NCBI GenBank assembly: GCA_024220505.1
Contig: JAKZZE010000005.1
Location: 2,254,501 to 2,318,500 of the forward strand
Direction of reading: 5' to 3'
DNA from: Rhizopus arrhizus
Lineage: Eukaryota; Mucoromycota; Mucoromycetes; Mucorales; Rhizopodaceae
DNA: 64,000 nucleotides
The notes beneath the pieces are model-generated. The model searched no databases. It saw only the letters and a program-made list of their open reading frames with translations, and was not told the origin of the DNA. The translations under genes and the position numbers were made by a program. Positions 34,759 to 46,070 of this stretch are shown piece by piece; position 1 is the first letter of the stretch; every line of letters starts with the position of its first letter.

Positions 34759-36640
34759 TGATAGCATCAGTTTGCAGATTAACTCGAACCCATGTAACAG
34801 TAAAAGTAGCGAGCTCTACTGAGGATCATGGAATATGGCTTGTTGTCTCAGGAACCGTTACTATAGGCGCCATAAACTGAGCGGAGCAGCCAAGTCCACA
34901 CCTTATAAGGTACCTCAGTATGGAGAGGCAGGGTCACCTTACGGTCAAGCTACCGTCTTCTCAGATGCAAATATATATATATATATACATACAAGTGGAT
35001 ACATATTACCTTTAGATTGAGATTATGTGCAAGCATCTTGAAGATAAAGTGCATTTAGTTGTATAATGAATAACTGCGATTTTACATAAATGTGTTAGAT
35101 GAGCCACATTCGAAATAATTAGATAATAGACGTGTCAAATTTGTTTGACCAAGTGCTTTTACTAAGGCAACAAAATAAGAAGGAGCGAACACGTATAGAC
35201 AGTAACTCTATTTCATAAAGAACATACGTTAAAGAGAAATGGATCGACTTGAGATATTAAGCTATAGTTTGAGAAATACCTAACCAAAGAGGCTTCAAGA
35301 GCAGTGTTATTCATCAATAGACCAGAAAGTATGACTTGTATGAGTGAGGTAAAGAGTAAAGAAAGAAAATGAAACAAAAAATGCTTTTTGATTTTAAATT
35401 TACCTTTTCTCTTTTTCATTTCGTTATTTTTTTTTTTTTTTTTTCGTTTTTTTTTTTATAATTGAGTGATTATTGCCTATCTTGTACCACACAATGGATT
35501 GATTATTATTCTGAAACACTCTCTTTTAAAGGAAAATATACTTTAGATTCATATATAAATAGGCGAGCAATATTGTTCCATTATCATGCTTAGATACATG
35601 TTCAAATACGATCAAGATTTATACATCCTTCCTCCACCCTTAAATATATTCATGAAAAACACGTAATATAAGAATAGGGGGATTGATAGGAAAAAAGAGA
35701 GTTTATATGAAATAGGAAATAAATGAAGTATACGCTCCTTTGTTCTATTGGCTCACTGTCATCCACAATGATATGTTCAAAATAAACAAAACAAAACCTT
35801 TAGTATATAATAATTCATGATTTATGACTTGAGAAGGATGATAGTGAATAGGTTTCCTTTGGCTTGAAATCATAAAAGTAAAAGAAGGCTTATAAACAAG
35901 TATCTTGATGGGCAAAAAGGGAAAGACTTGTTTAACCAGGAATGCATGCATCTTCAAGCCTCCAATTTTCTATAAATACTCATTCTAAAAAAAATTCCTC
36001 TTCTTTTGTTTATTTTCCTTTTTTTTTTTTTTCCTATTTCACATCTTATTCACTTTCTCAAACCATGGCTTATTAACATCATCATCCAAGTACCTCTTGG
36101 TATATAAATCATGCTCTGTATCTGGTTATTGTCTCTCTACGTTTGGTTTGTGCAAGAAAAAGGAGCCCACAAGCCTGTTCTATCATCGTCTTTCTTTTGT
36201 AAGTTAATCGCATTGGTTACAATCAGCTACTGAACATGCAAATCTATTATTTATCTAGTTTTGCTGATACTTCAAGTCTATATTCATCACTATTGGCTTT
36301 ATTTTCCATCTTTAACTTCTCTATATCATATCCATAAATGTATATCGTTCACAGCACTATCAAACATTCAAGGATCATGTTCTAGTCTTGTATTCATTCA
36401 AGTTCCAAATGGTAGCTTACTTTATAGCATCTGAACTCTTTTTATTAACATCTATCATGATAGCTCAAGAAATGCTTATGGCTTTCTCTTTTTTTTTTTT
36501 TTTTTTTTTCTGCCTCTGCTTCTGCCTCTGCCTCTGCTTCTGTCTCTGCTATGACCATCTTTGTACACTCAAACATTCTTTCCTTTTCTGTAATAGTCCC
36601 TCTTTGATATGCTTTGGTTCTTTTTTTCTCTTCATTTTCT
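32706..36640. other. Long gene-poor interval
   Basis: I find no supported gene. The content is homopolymer and microsatellite tracts, including poly(A) near 34729-34756 and a TCTGCC-type hexamer repeat at 36510-36550, and a dispersed block at 34264-34345. A less AT-rich stretch at 34760-34970 has a GGTTCGA word on the minus strand (about 34782-34789), like a tRNA B box, but no tRNA can be folded around it. Confidence 0.5.
34264..34345. repeat. Dispersed repeat, copy 1
   Basis: GTTAATATGA, TCTAATCAAAG and TTTTATTGATC occur in the same order and spacing as at 63265-63321, with weaker similarity downstream. Confidence 0.6.
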
Positions 36641-36649
36641 AAAAAGAAA

Positions 36650-38082
36650 AAAAAAATCTCTTGTGGGTTACCCAGAATGGACTGATGATCTGTTGGCTCA
36701 CGTAAGCTCAGCCTCTTGAAATGTGAATCCGATACAGCCATGACCATGTGCGTCTGTATGCGGAAAGGAGTGTCTCCTCCGGAATAGAGGGGATCTTCTG
36801 CTGATCGTTTCAACGCAGACAGTGAATAGTCTTCAGTGAACAGAACTCTTTCATAATTGTTGGACCATCCATTCCACTGGTTTTTTTTTCTTGAAGGAAG
36901 AGAAAGGAGAAAAAAGATCCAAGTGTATATATATTGCTGGTGATACTCTTGTGAGGTAACCTTTTTATTTATCTTATGAAATACTAGTGTAAATATACTA
37001 ACGCTTTGATACAGATATTTAATTTCATGATCGCTCCATGTTACTTCTGATCACCTTTAACGAGTTCTTGTTATGATCATGACTTGAAGCAAGAGATTAA
37101 GGTGACGTCTTGTTTTTGTAAGTATCCTGTCTAACTTCACCTGCGATGAATAATCCATGTATAGTATCAAATCATATGCATGTAAATTGTTTCATCTTGC
37201 CTAATGTTTCTAATCCATGTATTTTATACAGTCTATTGAATTGGAACACTTTACAAAGCATACAAGAAAAGATCAAAGGATTGATAATAGACAGTAGACT
37301 TGGCTTTGCTCTACCTTTGAAAGTTTGGATATGCCCATTGGATAACTAGCTTCCACAGATTCCTCTATTCAACGACCGTTGCCGTTCTATTGGATCTTTT
37401 TTTTTTTTTTTTTTTTTTTTTCACCTTCTTTGATGACTACACCTGGTCCTAAAGTCATGAAACCCATATCTCCTAATGTAAGCTCAATAGTGGGATAGTA
37501 TCTCTAAATGAACATGCTTAACTTGGACTGATTTTGCACTCTATCCATATAACCTATATGCCATTTAGTATCTAATACATCTGTAGCTTCTTCTTATCCA
37601 TTAAAGTAAGCTATCATACAATATTCTCTTGGATCCTTCATGTTGTATTGATCAAGAGGATAAGGTAGTAAGTATCAGTACACAGATATAAATGCTAATC
37701 ATACTTATAGCATCTTGTAAGCTGCCTCCCTTTGTCCCATAAAGCTATTCACTTGATAAAGATTACTGGACATGATTAGTCAAAAAGAAGAAAGAAGAAG
37801 AAAGAAAGGAGAAGAAATAAGAAGAAAGAAGAAGAAGAAAAAAGAAGCCATCTTATAGAATCTATACAAGTGTATATTAACTTTGCATTGATATGTCTGG
37901 TGATGTTTATAAGAAACAAAATGAAAAGAAAGAAAAAGAAAGAAAGAAAAAGAAAGAACAAGGAACAATGGAGCATGATCACTTTCCGCAATGCGGATGA
38001 TGATAATACATGTCGACTAGAAGGCTATCTTTGTCTAGATGGACATTGACTAGTTGATTATGAGCCAAGTTAGAATCTTCCC

Positions 38083-38153
<71 letters not shown>

Positions 38154-38479
38154 GACGAGATGGCATAGGACTACTGGTTTATAAAAACATAATGGATCAT
38201 CCCAATAAGTACAAAAGCCACCCTTAATAGAAACAAAGGACATTAATTGGTCAATTGACATCGATAATCATACGTTGACTGTGGAAGATACATGCTTAAT
38301 ACAAGATAGATAGCATATCCCATTGATCAGAATGGGGATAGTGTTATTTGGTATACAAATAAGCAGATAGTAGCATACACCCAATTTGTAATGCTATATT
38401 TATGTTTGTATATACAAATAGAATTGGTACCAGCATTGCTAGCTATGATGAACAATGTATTAAATAACTGGGTCATCAA

Positions 38480-38515
<36 letters not shown>

Positions 38516-38905
38516 ACCAGATCATCCAAGCCCTAAGATCATTACACAGTAAAGTAAAATGTAATTCAAAGGTAAGAAAATATAAAGTACTATAATAGAT
38601 AGGGTAAGTGTATTGGCCTTATGTAAAGATATAGGCTTCATCACCTTTCCTATCTTTCATCACTTCTATGATCTACAAGAAGGCTTGAATTCATAGCATC
38701 ACCTAGTCTTGTATATAAGCTTAATCTACATTTAAAAGCCTGCAATTAGAATAGCCTTTAGCTTTTAAAAAAAGATACTAGTAGCTATTAACCTTTCTGT
38801 TAATTGTTTAAAGTAAGTGAAGGGTTCATCTGTCCGCAATAGTATCTTATCCTGTGACTGAAAAAAAAAGGCTCTATTGCCATCATGCTCTTTGATATCG
38901 GTTAA
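36650..38905 (-). pseudogene. Decayed multi-block coding sequence, unknown protein
   Basis: Several separated minus-strand blocks look strongly protein-coding: about 38880-38780 (IKEHDGNRAFFFQSQDK, then ILLRTDEPFTYFKQL), about 37690-37430 (YPLDQYNMKDPREYCMIAYF, TKWHIGYMDRVQ, LTLGDMGFMTLGPGVVIKEG) and about 36890-36650 (WNGWSNNYERVLFTEDYSL, SALKRSAEDP, THMVMAVSDSHFKRLS). Stops and frame shifts occur inside the middle block, and long T/A runs lie between blocks. I do not recognise the family. It may be a pseudogene or a transposon-borne gene. Blocks and strand are solid, gene structure is not. Confidence 0.45.
38086..38150. repeat. Poly(T) run of 65
   Basis: Uninterrupted T, followed 330 bp later by a run of 31 A (38483-38513). 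The opposing tracts could pair. Confidence 0.9.
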
Positions 38906-38975
38906 TTATGGCTCAAATCACAGCTCATGTATCTAATTACCGTATAAAGAGCTTTTGGATAGGTTGCTAATGTTA

Positions 38976-39862
38976 CTAGTAATCAATATCATGCTCATCC
39001 ACAGGATCAACTGAATAGAGTTCTTGGTAAAATGCTTGACTAACCTCCAGGAGTTGTGTACGAGAGGATACAGTCGATCCCGATGTAGTATCTTGTAAAC
39101 AGTTTATGCTCTGTTCGACGGTTCGTAACTGGTGTATCCGCTTGAGATAACCGGCCGATTTCTCTCGATGTTCTCTCCAACGTATTCCCGCCTTTAATGC
39201 TGTAATATCCACCAACTCTTGTTAAAGAGATTCAATTTGTTGGTCCATAACAGGAAGACACTGTAGCCGGATGGCTATAGGTGGCTGGCTTCGGAGGAAA
39301 GCATTACGCTTGCGCTGTAAGACCTTAATTGACTTTTTACGCCAGTTGGTGTAGTCGACTGCATAGCGTTGAGTAAATAGCCGTATCTCAGATTTGACGT
39401 AGTCCCATTGTTCTTGTGCTGTCATCTGATTAGGCAAAGAAGATACAATACCTGTGAGTCGTTGCTTTAGTTGTACGCGGTACGCTTTCTGTTGAGCCAA
39501 AATGGGGTTGGCACGCCAGAGACCAAACCCAGTGGGAGTTTGGCCTAAATTAATCGAAAGAGAGAGCAATTGATGATCAGTCCACGAAGAGTGTAGTCGG
39601 TGTATATCTGTAGACTTAAGCATTGGGCGCATCTGATTACTAATGAAGATGTAATCGATTGTAGAATAGATCTCATCATTGCGGCGGAATGTTGGGATAT
39701 TACTATTGTCCCCACTATGCATCACGTTATAAAAGGATTCCTCTAGATATGATACCCATTTTAGAGATGTTTGAGTTGACAAGTTACGACGATGATAAGA
39801 ATAATTGAAGTCGTCAAGGATAATGATCCGGTGTGGGTCAATATCAGATACAGAATTGAGAG
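38976..39862 (-). pseudogene. LINE ORF2, distal endonuclease and linker
   Basis: The frame continues from the other side of the LTR insertion. It shows the ILDDFNYS active-site motif, TIDYIFIS, and SSWTDHQLL (the catalytic SDH-type end of the endonuclease), then a basic linker with FGLWRANP that also exists in the 5' LINE near 2330. One frame break (about 39218) precedes a block with ALKAGIRWRE and FYQELYSVDPVD, which normally leads into RT, but the sequence stops at 38976. Confidence 0.78.
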
Positions 39863-40285
39863 TGTTTTGCCAAGTATTAAAATAAGAGACAAAAACTAAA
39901 AAGACAATAGTTGTGAAACTAAAGATTATATGTTGCTTTATTAATAAAAACATTTGAGGCTATTTATACTTTTTGGATGTCTGGATCTTTACCGCTATTT
40001 CAATTGATCGGTTAAAAGAATAATGTGGGAAGGATGGGAAGATAAAGGAAAGATAGTAGATAATCAATAGCCGCTGTCTTCTTGACGAATCAAGGGACAA
40101 TGAAGTAGATAAATTATTGATCTAACGATAATTATCGAATAAAGTTGGATTGAACTGCCGTTGTTATAATCAGGTTCCGATATAGTCGTGGGAACACCGA
40201 TAGAGACAACAGGGCAAAGTTGGCTATTGCGGAGATCTCTCGTTTATCCATGAATGTTCACTTTACTAGTTGTGTGGATACAACA
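39863..40285 (-). repeat. 3' LTR
   Basis: 423 bp with TG...CA ends, repeated at 45649-46070. Relative to the element it is the 3' copy, because the polyprotein reads on the minus strand. Confidence 0.95.
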
Positions 40286-40298
40286 TTGCCCCCTTCTA
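40286..40298 (-). promoter_or_regulatory. Polypurine tract
   Basis: On the minus strand AGAAGGGGGCAA directly precedes the 3' LTR, the usual place for plus-strand priming. Confidence 0.7.
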
Positions 40299-40511
40299 GT
40301 TTGAAGCAAACGGTAAAAAGGAAAAGTGAAGATTCAGAAATGAGCAAAGGTCATACACAATAAGTGCGGTAATGATCATAGAGTAGATAAATAGACATAG
40401 TATAATTGAGGATAGATCGTAGTAGTAAGTTGTCATAAAAACCTGATAGTAAAAAAACCTTCTTTAGGAAAAATTGTCTTAGGGAAAAAGACGGTCAACT
40501 ACTTAGACAAT

Positions 40512-43500
40512 TTAACGTCTTGATCTCTTGCTTCTACTGTGATGTTCACGAGTAAGAACGGTACGTTTAGGTAGTCTTGCTTTCTTTGAGACAGCAGTAT
40601 TGTTACCTGCTTGACGACGAGCCCAATATGTTTCAATTGAAGATCGATCATCGAAGCTAGAAGTAGGTTCCCAAGTGTAATCTGTAGGATCATCGTATCC
40701 TTTCCAATGAACAAGATACTGGTAATTACCTGGAGTTCCTTTGTGTTGTATAATTGCTTGAATTTCATAATGTTGGCCATCGATTGATTCTGCACTTTTA
40801 TTACTGGGTAATGCAATAAGTTTTAAGTGTGAAGTGGGTACATCTCTTGATAAGAGGTTATTTTGTTTATCAACTAATATGTAACTGCCATTAGTTGTCA
40901 TTCCACTTATGTAAAAAGGTCCTTCATAATGCGGATCAGTTTTGTTTTCCTTGTTCACATTTTTAATCATGACTTCACTATGGAGTGGAAACGGTGTATG
41001 AACGATTTTGTTTGTTTTCATAAAATATGCATTGTCTACATCCTGAGTTTCCTTAATGCGTTTAGCCAGAGCAGGGATAACAACTTCGGTAGCATATTTA
41101 AGTCTGTTCTCTATTGCTTTAGAATCTACAGCATCACTTCTAAGAGTGGGTTTAATATGAGAATAATCTTTCATATCATTTGGTACTTTATTGAAGATTA
41201 CTGTGTATGGTCTACTCTTATGAAGTCTGGAATATTTCAGATTCATAGCATATTGGGTTGCAGGTACATATAGATCCCAATCTTCTTTTCTTCCTTGTAA
41301 CTGTTTAACGATAGTCTTTTTAGCAATTCCTACAAATGCTTCATTGACTGAGTTACCAAGGGGATTAAAAGGGTTAGACACTCTCTTATCGATACCACTG
41401 TTATTAATAAGTTCAGTAACGATGGTAGCAGTAAACTCTTTTCCGTTATCACTAGCGATGACCTTAGGCCAGCCGAATGTACAGAAGATATCAACAAGCT
41501 GTTTGGCAATAGTAAGAGCTTGTTTATCAGGAATGGCTTTCAAGATAGTAAAGCGAGAAAATAAATCAACCATGACAAGAAGGAAATTATTTCCGCTCGT
41601 AGATGTTATATTAAAAGTGCCGAGGTCCATAACCCAATGATCTAGAGGTCCGTCAGGTAGGATACTTCTAGGGGGATGATAACCTGTTTTGGCAATGTTA
41701 AACATTTTGCATTCATGACACTTGGATATGACATCCTGAATATCTTGACGTAAATTAGTCCAGTGGAGATTATCACCATGAATGGTTTGTTCTATGGCTT
41801 TAATTCCGTAATGACCTAATAAGTGAGCCTTCAATATTATATCTTTTCTTTCCTCAGGAGGAGGTGTGATATAATCTTCATATTGCAAAGCGCGATGCAA
41901 TAAGGGTTTTGATAATGATGATGATGTTGCAGAAGTGACTGCATATGTTTGTGTTTCATAACTTTTAGATTTTTCTTTAAAAGTTGGTTTTCTTTTTTCT
42001 TTTTCTTTACCACGGATATTGTAGATGGCAACATTGTTGACATTGTTACCCCCCTCCAGTTTATTGTCATCTGGGAATAAACGACTAAGTGCGTCTGGGA
42101 TAATATTCTTAATGCCAGGACAATGAACAATATCAAATGAATATTCGAAAATTGTTTCAAACCAAACAAGCATGGCAGCATTTGGAACAACTTGCTTCTT
42201 GATATAAATCAAGGCTTTATGATCAGTTGTCAAGGTAAAATGACGGTTGTATAACCATTTATTATATCTCTCAAACATGAATACAATCGCTAACAACTCT
42301 CGTTTGTTTGTATGATAACGACGTTCGGTAGGGGAAAGAGATCTTGCAGCAAAGGCGTTATATTTAATGTCTTGGTCGATGACTTGATAAACGACACCGC
42401 CGATACCATAAGCACTAGCATCTGTTGCAACGTAGAATGGGTACTTAAGGTCAGGGATGTGAATAACTGGGGCATTCACTAAGGCATCCTTAATATTACG
42501 AAAACTGCATTCATGGGTTTCATTCCAAATTCCTTTTAAAGAATTAAGAGATCGCAACCGGTCAAGTGGAGCAGTCAAGCGAGAAAACATTGGTAAACTA
42601 TTACGGAAATAGTTTGCAAACCCAAGAAAACTCATGACTTGTCTACCAGTTTTAGGTGTGGGCCAAGAATGTATATTTGTCAGTTTACGTTGATCAGGGA
42701 TTAGAGAACCATTGTTACCAATAGTCCATCCGAGAATATTTACACAACTTTGTGCAAAATGCGTCTTTTCAACATTAATAATTAAATTTGCAGCAGTAAG
42801 ACGTTTCAACACTTCACGGACATACTCAATATGTTGATTCATGTCACCAGAGCTGAAGACACATAGATCATCAATATAGAGTGCAGTGTAAGGAAGATCT
42901 GCGAACAAATTTGTAAGAACACGCTGTACAATATTACCGGTGCTTGTCAAGCCAAAAGGACAGTGACGAAATTGATACTGCATACCAGTAAATGGATGAG
43001 TAAATGCGGTTTTGGGTCTATCAGATTCTTGGATAAGAAAACGATGAAAGCATGCTCGTATGTCGAAGGTAGTGAATATAGTAGCAGAACCCATACGTTG
43101 ATGAAGATCGCTGATTAGAGGTAAAGGCATTCTATCAACATTCTTTACAAGTTGGTTAAGCAGACGTGGATCAATAACTGCTCTTTTCTTAGTGTATAAT
43201 CCGTTGACATCCTTTTTTCCAACAAGAAAAATAGGGTTATTGAAGCGAGTATTGGAAGGAGCAGGTTCAATGACACAATCATCCAACCAAGTTTGAATTT
43301 GGTCTTCCATGATCTTTCTATTAGCAATAGCAATATCGGGTTGTCTTCGATAAGCAAAGGCATTGGGTTCAGTATCAAGAGTGATGATAGCACCAGGTAA
43401 ATTACAATGAGAAGACATGGGGATACTCGTATTAGCATCTAACAAAGGTTGAATAGTGCTCATCAAACGTTGTCTTTCCTGCATAGTGCCAACAGGAGTT

Positions 43501-45572
43501 TCATTTGGCTTATAATCATCAGGGTTAACTGGATCAGGTATTTTAGGAATATTAGAATTTAACCAAGAAGTGGCTAATCCTGTTAAACCTATTCTTAGTT
43601 TAGGCAAAATGTCAAGTCCTAAACAAATGGGAACATCACTGCTAAAATCAAACACTTCAAATTCATATGACAAACGGATTTGGTTATAATAAACAGTAAG
43701 ATTTATTATGCCTAACCGGCTTACAGTACTTGAACTATTATGTCCTAACTTGATCGATCCTGGATTAGGTGTTGGAACTAAACCAAGTGCCGAACAGAAC
43801 GAAGGAGACACACACGAAAAAGACGAACCGGTATCAATCATGGCCCATGTTTTGATGTGCTCTATAATAATAGGAACATAAAGCGTATTAGTGTTTGAAG
43901 GCGCTTTAGAAAAGATGTGATGTGTAATGTACTTACAGGCCTGAGCAGCTTCAGCCACAGTAAGGGCTTCCGCAACATCAATGTCCATATCATCCGACGA
44001 ATCGGGAACAGGAACAACGGGACCAGCAGCATCAGTCTTGCGACCGGGAGAAGCATCACTACTACTCGAAGCAGCAGTGGCAGAAGAGCCAACAGAAACA
44101 GAAACATCGTTACCAGAAGAGGCAACGGAAGACAAGGAAGAAGCAGGGGATCGGCTCATTGCTCGGAACATGTGAGAAGATCCGGCAGAATCGTCAGCCA
44201 AGGAACCGGTTGAACGACCCTTTCCTTTGCATCGGTGACCAGGACGCCAGTTGTCAGCACCACAAGAGCGGCACGGACGTCCCAAACCGGAAGGTTGGTT
44301 TCTTGGATTCCACTGGGAGGCAGCAGAACCAGAGGAGACATCAACTTGGGTAGAACCCGAAGAAGGAGAAGAAGAGGAAGCTTTCTTCATAGCACGACAT
44401 TCATCATTGCTATGGGTGGTAGTCTTGTGGAATCTGCAATACTTCCTAGAAGCCTGCGGATAAGGTGCAGAACGAACAGCAGAAGCAGAGACAAAAGCAG
44501 AAGATTTCTTTCGACCAGAAGAAGAAGAAGAGTCATTGACCATTGAAGGGCCAGCAGAAGTGTGAGCAGCGTTAGCCACTTTACGAACTTTGTACAGCGA
44601 ATGGTACAAAGTCTTGGCCAACTTGACAACGTAGTCGACCGATTCTTTTTCCGCGTCCGTACAATTGGCTAAGGACACGACCACCTTCTTGTAGATGTCG
44701 GCCTGAAGACCGATCAAAAAGCAACGAGTCAAGACACAGCGATCTTGGATCTGTGCCAAGCGACGAAGGTTGTTGAAACGTTCAACGTACTGGTCAACAG
44801 TTTCAGCAGCAGTCATGGAGATGCGTAACAACTCCGTTGTAGACGTGGCTTTTTCTTCAGCCGATCCAACACCATAATGGCTAGTAAAAGCCTTTTTGAA
44901 CTGACTCCACGTATGGACATCCTCTTTTTCTTGGTACTCATCAAGCCAAGTACGTTGACTCGATGACAAGCAAGGAGGGAGAAGACGAAGCCAGTGTTGA
45001 TCAAGGTCAAGACCATGTGCGAACATTACGTCCTGAAATTTTTTCAAGCAGTGCTTGACATCCACAGAGACAGGGGCAGATGGGTCAAAGACTGCACCCT
45101 TCCACTGCATGAGGGGTAGGTTTGGAGGTACAACATTCAAGGCTGCAGGCGCAACCTTAGGTGAACCAGTCCAAGCGGTGGGAACAGCATGGTTCATGGC
45201 TCGCTGGAGGAGATCTCTAGTATGAACTAGTCTCTCTAGGTCCTTAGAGCAGGCTTCGAACTTAGCGCGCACCATGCTATCTTCCTCTGACTCAGGCGTC
45301 GTAGAAAGAAGACGAACAGACAAGTTAAGAATAACTTGGGTGGCACCGATGATGGTGGAATCCAACTCCTCAATAGAAGAGTGGATGGATGGAGCTGCGA
45401 TGCTAGGTTCAAGAGAACCAGAAGAAACTGCAGAAGTGGTCATTCCAGAGGACTCTGCCTCTGAAGATAAAGTAGAAACATCTGACATACGACGAGCGTT
45501 ATCAGGATAAGTTTTGGCATTACTACTGGAAGAACCAGCAGCAGCAGAGTTAAAGTCATTTGTGTTTGACAT
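40512..45572 (-). CDS. Gag-pol polyprotein of the Ty3/gypsy chromovirus
   Basis: 1686 residues in one frame with no stop. In order: a Ser-rich leader; a retrotransposon gag domain (about 150-320, WKGAVFDP, TWLDEYQ); two Cys/His motifs (CRFHK...HSNDEC near 380, CRSCG...HRC near 432); an aspartic protease with DTGSS near 580; a reverse transcriptase (about 730-910) with YIDD near 900; RNase H with ATDAS near 1049; an integrase with an H-H-C-C zinc domain (about 1240-1285) and a D,D,E core (MDLGTF near 1315, SDNGKEF near 1372, NEAF near 1405); and a chromodomain (about 1604-1657, YLVHWKGYDD...WEP). Chromodomains of such integrases bind modified histones and bias insertion toward heterochromatin. 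The basic tail (KRTVLTREHHSRSKRSRR) may be a nuclear signal. Gag and pol share one frame, as in Tf1-type elements. Confidence 0.95.
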   Translation of the reverse strand: MSNTNDFNSAAAGSSSSNAKTYPDNARRMSDVSTLSSEAESSGMTTSAVSSGSLEPSIAAPSIHSSIEELDSTIIGATQVILNLSVRLLSTTPESEEDSMVRAKFEACSKDLERLVHTRDLLQRAMNHAVPTAWTGSPKVAPAALNVVPPNLPLMQWKGAVFDPSAPVSVDVKHCLKKFQDVMFAHGLDLDQHWLRLLPPCLSSSQRTWLDEYQEKEDVHTWSQFKKAFTSHYGVGSAEEKATSTTELLRISMTAAETVDQYVERFNNLRRLAQIQDRCVLTRCFLIGLQADIYKKVVVSLANCTDAEKESVDYVVKLAKTLYHSLYKVRKVANAAHTSAGPSMVNDSSSSSGRKKSSAFVSASAVRSAPYPQASRKYCRFHKTTTHSNDECRAMKKASSSSPSSGSTQVDVSSGSAASQWNPRNQPSGLGRPCRSCGADNWRPGHRCKGKGRSTGSLADDSAGSSHMFRAMSRSPASSLSSVASSGNDVSVSVGSSATAASSSSDASPGRKTDAAGPVVPVPDSSDDMDIDVAEALTVAEAAQACKYITHHIFSKAPSNTNTLYVPIIIEHIKTWAMIDTGSSFSCVSPSFCSALGLVPTPNPGSIKLGHNSSSTVSRLGIINLTVYYNQIRLSYEFEVFDFSSDVPICLGLDILPKLRIGLTGLATSWLNSNIPKIPDPVNPDDYKPNETPVGTMQERQRLMSTIQPLLDANTSIPMSSHCNLPGAIITLDTEPNAFAYRRQPDIAIANRKIMEDQIQTWLDDCVIEPAPSNTRFNNPIFLVGKKDVNGLYTKKRAVIDPRLLNQLVKNVDRMPLPLISDLHQRMGSATIFTTFDIRACFHRFLIQESDRPKTAFTHPFTGMQYQFRHCPFGLTSTGNIVQRVLTNLFADLPYTALYIDDLCVFSSGDMNQHIEYVREVLKRLTAANLIINVEKTHFAQSCVNILGWTIGNNGSLIPDQRKLTNIHSWPTPKTGRQVMSFLGFANYFRNSLPMFSRLTAPLDRLRSLNSLKGIWNETHECSFRNIKDALVNAPVIHIPDLKYPFYVATDASAYGIGGVVYQVIDQDIKYNAFAARSLSPTERRYHTNKRELLAIVFMFERYNKWLYNRHFTLTTDHKALIYIKKQVVPNAAMLVWFETIFEYSFDIVHCPGIKNIIPDALSRLFPDDNKLEGGNNVNNVAIYNIRGKEKEKRKPTFKEKSKSYETQTYAVTSATSSSLSKPLLHRALQYEDYITPPPEERKDIILKAHLLGHYGIKAIEQTIHGDNLHWTNLRQDIQDVISKCHECKMFNIAKTGYHPPRSILPDGPLDHWVMDLGTFNITSTSGNNFLLVMVDLFSRFTILKAIPDKQALTIAKQLVDIFCTFGWPKVIASDNGKEFTATIVTELINNSGIDKRVSNPFNPLGNSVNEAFVGIAKKTIVKQLQGRKEDWDLYVPATQYAMNLKYSRLHKSRPYTVIFNKVPNDMKDYSHIKPTLRSDAVDSKAIENRLKYATEVVIPALAKRIKETQDVDNAYFMKTNKIVHTPFPLHSEVMIKNVNKENKTDPHYEGPFYISGMTTNGSYILVDKQNNLLSRDVPTSHLKLIALPSNKSAESIDGQHYEIQAIIQHKGTPGNYQYLVHWKGYDDPTDYTWEPTSSFDDRSSIETYWARRQAGNNTAVSKKARLPKRTVLTREHHSRSKRSRR

Positions 45573-45648
45573 ATTGGTAAGGTAGGTAGTAATAATAAAA
45601 AAGGGTTGTTTTTAAAAATAAAGTCAATAAAGAATTCACAAAAAAAAA

Positions 45649-46070
45649 TGTTTTGCCAAGTATTAAAATAAGAGACAAAAACTAAAAGACAATAGTTGTG
45701 AAACTAAAGATTATATGTTGCTTTATTAATAAAAACATTTGAGGCTATTTATACTTTTTGGATGTCTGGATCTTTACCGCTATTTCAATTGATCGGTTAA
45801 AAGAATAATGTGGGAAGGATGGGAAGATAAAGGAAAGATAGTAGATAATCAATAGCCGCTGTCTTCTTGACGAATCAAGGGACAATGAAGTAGATAAATT
45901 ATTGATCTAACGATAATTATCGAATAAAGTTGGATTGAACTGCCGTTGTTATAATCAGGTTCCGATATAGTCGTGGGAACACCGATAGAGACAACAGGGC
46001 AAAGTTGGCTATTGCGGAGATCTCTCGTTTATCCATGAATGTTCACTTTACTAGTTGTGTGGATACAACA
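45649..46070 (-). repeat. 5' LTR
   Basis: 422 bp, the same as 39863-40285 except for one A fewer near the start. It would hold the promoter of the element. Confidence 0.95.

Larger units (their letters stand above)
39863..46070 (-). mobile_element. Complete Ty3/gypsy chromodomain retrotransposon (chromovirus)
   Basis: 6208 bp bounded by two LTRs that differ, as far as I can read, by one A in a homopolymer. A 5-bp target duplication GAGAG lies at 39858-39862 and 46071-46075. It contains one uninterrupted gag-pol ORF. A polypurine tract abuts the 3' LTR. The insertion lies in the LINE endonuclease. Everything needed for an autonomous element seems present apart from an obvious tRNA-primer site. 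Confidence 0.95.

Noticed and set aside
34782..34860. tRNA-like B box (GGTTCGA) on the minus strand
   Set aside because: No cloverleaf can be drawn and the A-box-like word is about 80 bp away. Not called as tRNA or SINE.
36388..36642. ORF rich in Phe/Cys/Leu
   Set aside because: Produced by poly(T) and a TCTGCC-type hexamer repeat; low complexity only.
44251..44546. Overlapping plus-strand ORFs inside the gag region
   Set aside because: Shadow frames of the intact minus-strand polyprotein.
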